Shown: piece after piece, positions 5,475 to 10,922 of the stretch
How the letters are laid out: each line of letters begins with the position of its first letter
Numbering within the stretch: the stretch's first letter is position 1
Assembly (NCBI GenBank): GCA_005793295.1
Contig: SXSX01000148.1
Location: 1 to 10,922, forward strand
Length of the DNA stretch: 10,922 bases
From: Burkholderiales bacterium
Lineage (GTDB): Bacteria > Pseudomonadota > Gammaproteobacteria > Burkholderiales > Burkholderiaceae_C
Reading direction: 5' to 3'
Translations under genes and position numbers: made by a program
Notes under the pieces: model-generated
The model's database searches: none
What the model saw: only the letters and a program-made list of their open reading frames with translations
What the model was told of the DNA's origin: nothing

Positions 5475-6224
5475 TCAGAGAGATTGGATATCCAACATCA
5501 TTTGCCGCGTTCTTAGGGTTTTTACCCCGCTATGGTAGTGCAGGAGCGTCCGGAGCTGGGGCTTGAGTGCATTGCTCAAAGCGGCACAGGTACGTAAAGT
5601 CGTTGTGAAGGGCACGCTGCTGTCAAGCGTCGCTTGTAATTGGGACCACTGCGCACCACTTAAGCTGGCGCGATCGTCGTCGTGCGCCAAGCGCAGCCCG
5701 CCTTCTGGAACCAAGGTGTACTGATGGGTAGGTTGCAAATCACCGAGAGTCATGGTTTGCGCGTTCAGTTGCGGCAGCAAGCCTACTTCCCGCAAAAGAA
5801 GAAGTTCAAAGGAACGCAGCGCGGCTTCTAATACTTCTCCATGCGCACTGGCAATGACTTCCACAACATTGGCATACGCATCAAACAAATTGGTATGTGG
5901 ATCGTCGCGGGCTAGCAACGTCATGACCAACTCATTGATGTAGTAACCGGAAAGTAGTGCCTCTCCTGAGGGCATCGCATATCCGCCCTGCCATTCGGCG
6001 CTCTTTAATGTTCGGATTTCCGCATCGCCGCCAAAGGCCAGATGCAAGGGCTGCAAAGGCAGCAAGATCGGCCTGAAACTTGAACTCGGCCGCTTCACGC
6101 CTTTGGCGATTAAAGCGATGCGTCCGTGGTGCCGCGTAAAAACTTCCAAAATGAGGCTGGACTCACTCCAGTCGTAGCGGTGCAGTACAAATGCCGGTTC
6201 GTCTGCGATTCGCCGGGTGGCCAT
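5475..6224 (-). CDS. recO: DNA repair and recombination protein RecO
   Basis: RecO works with RecF and RecR to load RecA on SSB-coated single-stranded DNA at gaps and also anneals complementary strands. The 249-residue product matches the family in length. An N-terminal OB fold (about 8-90) includes VLHRYDWSESSLILEVFTR and GRIALIAKGVKRPSS; an alpha-helical C-terminal part follows (LLSGYYINELVMTLLARDD at 98-116, then FELLLLREVGLLP). Only one cysteine is present, so the zinc-binding C4 motif of some RecO proteins is absent, as in E. coli. The ATG follows the era TAA with no gap, and GAG lies close upstream inside the era end, so it is translated from the same message as era. Confidence 0.95.
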   Translation of the reverse strand: MATRRIADEPAFVLHRYDWSESSLILEVFTRHHGRIALIAKGVKRPSSSFRPILLPLQPLHLAFGGDAEIRTLKSAEWQGGYAMPSGEALLSGYYINELVMTLLARDDPHTNLFDAYANVVEVIASAHGEVLEAALRSFELLLLREVGLLPQLNAQTMTLGDLQPTHQYTLVPEGGLRLAHDDDRASLSGAQWSQLQATLDSSVPFTTTLRTCAALSNALKPQLRTLLHYHSGVKTLRTRQMMLDIQSL

Positions 6225-7280
6225 TTACTCGTATCCAAACGAGCGTACACGTGCCTCATCGTCCGCCCAACCGGATCGCACTTTGACCCACATTTCGATA
6301 AAAACTTTGGCATCAAGAAGTTTTTCCAACTCGACGCGGGTTTCCGTGCCAATGCGTTTGATCCGCTCCCCTTTGTCGCCAATCACCATGGCCTTGTGAC
6401 CGTCACGCTCCACCACAATAGTTGCGGCAATACGCAGAAGGCGTTTTTGCTTGCCCCGGCCGGCTTCTTCTTCAAACTTATCGATCACGACCGTGGAGGT
6501 GTAAGGCAGCTCATCGCCTGTGAGTCGAAACAGTTTTTCACGCACGGTTTCACTGGCTAAAAATTTCTCACTGCGATCTGTCAGTTCATCTTCGGCGTAC
6601 CACCAGGCTTGCTCGGGCAGGTATTTTTCACAGATTCCCAACATCCGCTCGATATCCTGGGCATTTTTAGCGGACATCGGAACAAACTCGGCAAACGCGT
6701 GACGTTGCTGCATCTCCTGCAACCAGGGGGCAATATCTGCTCGGCGGTTGACTTGGTCGAGTTTGTTGGCAACTAGCAATGTAGGTACTTGTTTGCTCAG
6801 GAGCGCCAATACTTTGGCATCGGCTTGGTTAAACATGCCTGCCTCCACCACAAACAAAATCAGATCAACATCACCCACCGCACCCACGACGGTTTTATTC
6901 AAAGATCGGTTGAGTGCGTTGTTGTGGCGTGTTTGAAAGCCTGGGGTATCGACGAATACAAACTGGGTTGCACCGCGGGTATGCATCCCCGTAATACGGT
7001 GGCGGGTGGTTTGTGCTTTGCGCGAGGTAATGCTGATTTTTTGCCCCACCAGCGCATTCATCAGTGTCGATTTGCCTACATTGGGCTTACCCACGATAGC
7101 AACCAAACCACAGCGTTGGCCCTCTAAGCCTTGGGTGCCGGGCGCTACGGCGCGAACGGTGGTTTTGAGCAAGCCTTCGAGCATGCTGTCCAACGCATCG
7201 GCCGTTTGGACTTCTCCATCTTGCACAGGTTCTTGCACAGGTGCAACTGGAAGGGGTTTATTTTTCTTTGAAACCGTCAT
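6225..7280 (-). CDS. era: GTPase Era, ribosome small-subunit maturation
   Basis: Era binds the 3' end of 16S rRNA and helps assemble the 30S subunit, coupling it to growth. G motifs: G1 GKPNVGKST (64-72), switch threonines at 91-92 (QTTRHR), G3 DTPG (111-114), G4 NKLD (172-175), G5 SAK (203-205). The C-terminal KH domain carries GDKG (301-304) within a GERIKRIGTETRVELEK helix pair. At 351 residues it is about 50 longer than E. coli Era; the extra part is an N-terminal low-complexity Pro/Gln/Val tail holding a 4-residue tandem repeat. The start is supported by the ATGA overlap with rnc and by a purine-rich AAGGCGGGG just upstream; an internal Met33 would be the alternative. Adjacency to rnc is conserved in proteobacteria. 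Confidence 0.97.
   Translation of the reverse strand: MTVSKKNKPLPVAPVQEPVQDGEVQTADALDSMLEGLLKTTVRAVAPGTQGLEGQRCGLVAIVGKPNVGKSTLMNALVGQKISITSRKAQTTRHRITGMHTRGATQFVFVDTPGFQTRHNNALNRSLNKTVVGAVGDVDLILFVVEAGMFNQADAKVLALLSKQVPTLLVANKLDQVNRRADIAPWLQEMQQRHAFAEFVPMSAKNAQDIERMLGICEKYLPEQAWWYAEDELTDRSEKFLASETVREKLFRLTGDELPYTSTVVIDKFEEEAGRGKQKRLLRIAATIVVERDGHKAMVIGDKGERIKRIGTETRVELEKLLDAKVFIEMWVKVRSGWADDEARVRSFGYE
7219..7242. repeat. 12-bp perfect tandem duplication inside era
   Basis: TCTTGCACAGGT occurs twice head to tail (7219-7230, 7231-7242). On the coding strand it gives PVQE then PVQD, an in-frame duplication of four residues within the Era N-terminal tail. It looks like replication slippage in a poorly constrained linker, and a repeat-number polymorphism between strains would be unsurprising. 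Confidence 0.9.
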
Positions 7281-7963
7281 AGCCCCGCCTTTGAATGAAT
7301 GGTTTGCAGCATGGCTGCGGCAGAGGCCTGTTCAGCGGCACGGCGCGATCCGCCAATACCGCGTTCGGTCAAATGCATTTCTGGAATTTCACATTCCACA
7401 TCAAAACTTTGCTGGTGCGCGGCGCCTAAAACACCGACCACCCGGTACTCCGGGAGTTTCAATTTCCGACCTTGAAGCCATTCTTGCAACTCGGTTTTGG
7501 GGTCTTTGCCAATCGCATCCATCTGCGGGTTAATGTCAACAGAAGCATATAGGCGCTGAACCAAGGCTTGGGCTTTAGCAAATCCAGCATCTAGGTAAAC
7601 CGCCCCAATGAGAGACTCCAATGCGTCCGCTAATATTGAAGCGCGTTTTTGTCCCCCCGAGCGCATTTCGCCTTCGCCTAACTTGATGACCAGGGGCAAA
7701 CCCAAATCCACCGCAATTTTGTGCAAAGTGTCTTGCTTAACCAAGTTGGCACGCACCCGCGATAGATCGCCTTCAGGTAAATCAGAGAGACGTCGGTAAA
7801 GCAAATCCGACACAGCCAAGTTCAATACCGAGTCACCCAAAAATTCAAGCCGCTCGTAGTGGTCCGCAGAAAAACTTCGATGCGTGAGCGCACGCTCGAA
7901 CAGCGTGGGATCGGTGAATTCGTGCTGCAAACGCTGTTGCAACTCTAATTTATGCGTACTCAC
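7277..7963 (-). CDS. rnc: Ribonuclease III
   Basis: RNase III cuts double-stranded RNA, processing the 30S rRNA precursor and many mRNAs. The 228-residue protein has an RNase III domain with the signature HYERLEFLGDSVL; acidic Mg-binding residues Glu37, Glu40, Asp44, Asp113 and Glu116 (DALESLIGAVYLD) are all present. A double-stranded RNA-binding domain covers about 154-223, ending in the conserved GGSRRAAEQASA helix. The start is a GTG (7961-7963); no in-frame ATG lies nearby and no clear Shine-Dalgarno is seen, so expression is probably modest or depends on lepB translation ending 12 bases upstream. It overlaps era by ATGA. E. coli rnc is autoregulated through leader cleavage; nothing visible here settles whether that applies. 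Confidence 0.97.
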   Translation of the reverse strand: MSTHKLELQQRLQHEFTDPTLFERALTHRSFSADHYERLEFLGDSVLNLAVSDLLYRRLSDLPEGDLSRVRANLVKQDTLHKIAVDLGLPLVIKLGEGEMRSGGQKRASILADALESLIGAVYLDAGFAKAQALVQRLYASVDINPQMDAIGKDPKTELQEWLQGRKLKLPEYRVVGVLGAAHQQSFDVECEIPEMHLTERGIGGSRRAAEQASAAAMLQTIHSKAGL

Positions 7964-7975
7964 TTTATGGCAGCT

Positions 7976-8941
7976 TCAATGGAATGACCCAATACGCTTG
8001 AGATTTCCGAAATTCATCCAAACAAAGAAGGCTTTACCCACGATATTTTTTTCAGGCACAAAGCCCCAATAGCGCGAATCCATGGAGTTATCACGGTTGT
8101 CCCCCATCATGAAGTAATGGCCGTCAGGAACTTTGCAGGTGACGCCCTCAATGGTGTAATTGCAAGCCTCAAAGCCGGGGAATGTTTCTACTCCAGGGAT
8201 AAATGCAGGGCGGTCGTCGTCGTTAAGTAGACGGTGGGGCTGTGCTCCGAGCGCTTCTTGGTACTGCTTGAAGTAGCGCATGGAATCTTCATCAAAGAAC
8301 TCAGGGACCGACTGGGTTTCAACGGTTTTGCCATTGATCGTCAGACGCTTATTAAGGTACGAGACCGTATCGCCTGGCAAGCCTACGACGCGTTTGATGT
8401 AGTCCAAACTGGGCTTGGGCGGGTAGCGAAACACCATGACATCACCACGCTGGGGTTTTTCACCGTCTGTGATTTTTGTATTGATGACCGGAATTCGCAA
8501 GCCATAGTGAAATTTATTGACCAGAATTAAGTCACCCACCAAAAGCGTTGGGATCATCGAACCTGATGGAATTTTGAAAGGTTCGACCAAAAAAGACCGC
8601 AAGAAAAAAACCGAAATGATGACAGGAAATAGTCCTGCGGTCCAATCCAGCCACCAAGGCTGGGCCAGAATATGGGCCTGCGCTTGGGCAATATTTCCAT
8701 CGACTTGGGTGATGCCCTGCTTCAACAAGTTAGCCCGACGCTCCGTGTCATTGGCTTCCAACTGGGCTGCCGCTTTTTGTCGTGCTGGCCAAAAATACAA
8801 ACGCTCGGCAATCCAATACAGTCCGGTGATAGACGATGCAATGAAAAGCAGCAAGGCGAAGTTTCCTTCGACATAACCCACATACCACGAGCCTATGTAG
8901 GCTGCAAAAGCAGCCAGTACAAAAGAGGTAAGTACTTGCAT
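7976..8941 (-). CDS. lepB: Signal peptidase I
   Basis: LepB removes signal peptides from proteins exported by Sec and Tat, acting on the outer face of the inner membrane. Three hydrophobic segments are seen (about 3-24, 28-47, 100-119); the last leads into the catalytic box IPSGSMIPTLLVGD with nucleophile Ser128. The general base is Lys183 in YIKRVVGLPGD, and box E is GDNRDNSMDSR (280-290). Cys260 and Cys269 may form the periplasmic disulfide known from E. coli LepB. The 321-residue length is typical. Start and lepA stop overlap as TAATG, with a GGTGGAAG ribosome-site candidate inside the lepA end, so it is coupled to lepA, the classic lepA-lepB arrangement. Confidence 0.97.
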   Translation of the reverse strand: MQVLTSFVLAAFAAYIGSWYVGYVEGNFALLLFIASSITGLYWIAERLYFWPARQKAAAQLEANDTERRANLLKQGITQVDGNIAQAQAHILAQPWWLDWTAGLFPVIISVFFLRSFLVEPFKIPSGSMIPTLLVGDLILVNKFHYGLRIPVINTKITDGEKPQRGDVMVFRYPPKPSLDYIKRVVGLPGDTVSYLNKRLTINGKTVETQSVPEFFDEDSMRYFKQYQEALGAQPHRLLNDDDRPAFIPGVETFPGFEACNYTIEGVTCKVPDGHYFMMGDNRDNSMDSRYWGFVPEKNIVGKAFFVWMNFGNLKRIGSFH

Positions 8942-10752
8942 TAGTCTTCCACCTGCAAAATCGCCAAGAATGCTTCTTGCGGAACTTCTACGGATCCAAT
9001 TTGTTTCATGCGTTTCTTACCTGCTTTTTGTTTCTCTAAAAGTTTGCGCTTGCGTGAAATGTCGCCGCCATAACACTTGGCCAAAACATTCTTTCGCAAG
9101 GCTTTGATTGTCTCACGCGCAATGATGTTGGCACCGATGGCGGCTTGAATGGCAACGTCATACATTTGCCGCGAAATAATCTCCCGCATCTTGCCCACCA
9201 CTGCGCGGCCTCGGTAGGTGGCTTGGCTGCGGTGAACAATGATGGATAAAGCATCGACCTTCTCACCGTTGAGCAAAATATCAACCTTAACGACATCAGC
9301 GGCGCGGTACTCTTTGAACTCGTAATCCATAGAGGCGTAGCCCCGACTGACCGATTTAAGTTTGTCAAAGAAATCGAGAACAATTTCACCCAAAGGCATT
9401 TCATAGGTGAGCATCACTTGCCGCCCGTGATAGGCCATATTCATTTGCACGCCGCGCTTTTGGTTAGCCAGCGTCATGACCGAGCCGACATATTCTTGGG
9501 GCATGTACAAATGCACGGTCACGATGGGCTCGCGTACTTCTTCCAACCGGCCTTGGTCAGGCATTTTGGAGGGGTTTTCTACCATGCGCACGGTTCCATC
9601 GGCTTGAACGACTTGGTACACCACGCTTGGCGCAGTGGTAATGAGGTCTTGGTCAAACTCACGTTCCAAGCGCTCTTGAACAATCTCCATGTGCAACAAG
9701 CCCAAAAAGCCACAGCGAAACCCAAAACCCAGCGCTTGGGATACTTCTGGCTCATAGTGCAAAGACGCATCATTGAGTTTGAGTTTCTCCAGACTGTCGC
9801 GCAAGCCCTCGTATTGGTTGGCCTCGGTAGGGTACAAACCCGCAAATACTTGGGGTTGTATTTCTTTAAAGCCGGGCAAGGCCATAGTCGCAGTCGCTGC
9901 CGCGCCGCCACTACCCTGCTTGATCAAGGTAATCGTGTCGCCGACTTTCGCAGCCTGCAACTCACGAATACCCGCAATGATGTAACCCACCTCGCCAGCC
10001 TCGAGGGACTCACGCGGTTGGTTGGCTGGGGTAAAAACGCCGAGGTTGTCTGCGTTGTACATGGTCCCGGTGGCCATCATTTTGATGCGCTCGCCCTTGG
10101 CCAAACGCCCATCGACGACCCGCACCAACATCACCACGCCTACGTAGCTGTCAAACCAACTGTCAACAATCATGGCCCGCAAAGGGCCTGCAGGCTTGCC
10201 TTTGGGCGCAGGAATTTTGGCGACAATTGCTTCCAAAATTTCTTCAATGCCCATTCCGGTTTTGGCCGAGCAGGGAATCGCTTCGCTGGCATCTATCCCA
10301 ATGACGTCTTCAACTTCTGCGCGTGCATTGTCAGGGTCCGCATTGGGCAGATCCATCTTGTTGAGGACAGGCACCACTTCCACTCCGAGCTCTAAGGCGG
10401 TGTAGCAATTGGCAACCGTTTGGGCTTCAACACCTTGGCTTGCGTCGACAACCAAAAGTGCCCCTTCGCAGGCCGAAAGCGAGCGACTCACCTCGTAGGA
10501 AAAATCCACGTGGCCCGGCGTATCAATCAAATTCAAGTTATAGACTTGACCGTCTTTGGCTTTGTACTTCAACGCCGCGGTCTGCGCCTTGATAGTTATC
10601 CCGCGCTCTTTTTCAATATCCATCGAGTCCAAAACCTGCGCCTCCATCTCTCTTTCCTGCAGTCCACCGCAACGCTGAATCAAGCGATCTGCCAACGTTG
10701 ATTTGCCATGATCAATGTGCGCAATGATGGAAAAATTTCTGATGTGATTCAT
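8941..10752 (-). CDS. lepA: Elongation factor 4 (LepA) GTPase
   Basis: EF4 is a ribosome-bound GTPase implicated in back-translocation and in 30S biogenesis and initiation. I place the start at the ATG 10750-10752, giving 603 residues (E. coli 599) and the canonical MNHIRNFSIIAHIDHGKST; a TTG directly before it could add one residue. Motifs: P-loop AHIDHGKST (11-19), switch I GITIKAQT (51-58), DTPGHVD (77-83) with catalytic His81, NKMDLP (131-136) and a later SAKTG. EF-G-like domains follow, and the EF4-specific basic C-terminal region (RKRKLLEKQKAGKKRMKQIG) is intact. No convincing Shine-Dalgarno precedes the start, and an intrinsic terminator lies 45 bp upstream, so expression may depend on a promoter I cannot pin down or on read-through. 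Confidence 0.98.
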   Translation of the reverse strand: MNHIRNFSIIAHIDHGKSTLADRLIQRCGGLQEREMEAQVLDSMDIEKERGITIKAQTAALKYKAKDGQVYNLNLIDTPGHVDFSYEVSRSLSACEGALLVVDASQGVEAQTVANCYTALELGVEVVPVLNKMDLPNADPDNARAEVEDVIGIDASEAIPCSAKTGMGIEEILEAIVAKIPAPKGKPAGPLRAMIVDSWFDSYVGVVMLVRVVDGRLAKGERIKMMATGTMYNADNLGVFTPANQPRESLEAGEVGYIIAGIRELQAAKVGDTITLIKQGSGGAAATATMALPGFKEIQPQVFAGLYPTEANQYEGLRDSLEKLKLNDASLHYEPEVSQALGFGFRCGFLGLLHMEIVQERLEREFDQDLITTAPSVVYQVVQADGTVRMVENPSKMPDQGRLEEVREPIVTVHLYMPQEYVGSVMTLANQKRGVQMNMAYHGRQVMLTYEMPLGEIVLDFFDKLKSVSRGYASMDYEFKEYRAADVVKVDILLNGEKVDALSIIVHRSQATYRGRAVVGKMREIISRQMYDVAIQAAIGANIIARETIKALRKNVLAKCYGGDISRKRKLLEKQKAGKKRMKQIGSVEVPQEAFLAILQVED

Positions 10753-10797
10753 CAACGAAAACGCTTAAGTGATTGAATTAGAAAGGCGGGGGTAAAG

Positions 10798-10828
10798 AAA
10801 AAAGGGCGCGTCGAATTCTGACGCGCCC
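10798..10828 (-). terminator. Intrinsic terminator upstream of lepA, same orientation
   Basis: GGGCGCGTC (10804-10812) and GACGCGCCC (10820-10828) form a perfect 9-bp G+C-rich stem with a 7-base loop. On the minus strand it is followed by six T (10798-10803), then C and three more T. On the plus strand no T-run follows, so it works on minus-strand transcripts. It separates lepA from whatever lies beyond the right edge, or acts as a leader attenuator for the lepA operon. Confidence 0.9.
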
Positions 10829-10922
10829 TGAACCAACAATCATTGGCAACTGCGAGAGTTGGAGCTTCATTGTAGGCAAAAAGTCCTGAAAGCAAAGCAA
10901 GAAAAGCAGCATGTCGGTGTCG

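Noticed and set aside
9418..10395. 325-codon plus-strand open frame opposite lepA
   Set aside because: His/Gln-rich composition typical of an antisense shadow of a conserved GTPase gene; no ribosome site or family resemblance.
10829..10922. Open minus-strand frames at the right edge as the end of an upstream gene such as a DegP/MucD protease
   Set aside because: Two frames lack stops up to the terminator but neither resembles a known C-terminus, and one runs through the terminator; too short to judge.
1..10922. Mobile element, CRISPR array, tRNA, rRNA, toxin-antitoxin or defence system
   Set aside because: No transposase, spaced direct repeats, cloverleaf or characteristic gene pair is visible; the window is almost fully explained by conserved housekeeping genes.

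Overview
The window reads as an ordinary chromosomal core segment of a betaproteobacterium, most likely Burkholderiales and probably Comamonadaceae-like. This rests on the gene order lepA-lepB-rnc-era-recO-pdxJ-acpS-nagZ, on a single-gene phasin transcription unit, and on protein flavour; no rRNA or marker search could be run. Base composition looks intermediate. I see no insertion sequence, phage gene, CRISPR array, tRNA or rRNA, and no obvious new defence or metabolic system.

Layout from the left. Positions 1-931 hold a minus-strand pair: a nitroreductase cut by the window edge, overlapped by 4 bp (ATGA) by a hotdog acyl-CoA thioesterase. The 288-bp gap up to 1219 carries a clear sigma70-type promoter for the plus-strand phasin gene, bracketed by two copies of a 15-bp dyad. 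The upstream copy is embedded in a 31-bp near-perfect palindrome, which suggests repression by a PhaR-type regulator. Downstream of the phasin is a structured noncoding stretch ending in a textbook terminator, possibly a 3' UTR-derived or independent small RNA. A patatin-like lipoprotein gene (minus) converges on it. A small unrecognised 75-residue gene (plus) diverges from the patatin gene.

From 3207 to 10752 all genes lie on the minus strand in one tightly packed array, in transcription order lepA, lepB, rnc, era, recO, pdxJ, acpS, nagZ. Junctions are TAATG (lepA/lepB), 12 bp (lepB/rnc), ATGA (rnc/era), 0 bp (era/recO), 17 bp (recO/pdxJ), ATGA (pdxJ/acpS) and ATGA (acpS/nagZ). This joins translation factors, protein export, RNA processing and ribosome maturation, recombination repair, vitamin B6 synthesis, fatty-acid carrier activation and cell-wall recycling, a housekeeping grouping known from many proteobacteria. 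An intrinsic terminator pointing in the same direction sits 45 bp before lepA. It either ends the upstream gene outside the window or acts as a leader attenuator. The last ~94 bases (10829-10922) hold no gene I can support.

Points most worth a second look are the phasin operator architecture, the possible small RNA at about 1843-1949, the divergent PdxJ subtype, the terminator in front of lepA, and a 12-bp tandem duplication inside an N-terminal extension of Era.
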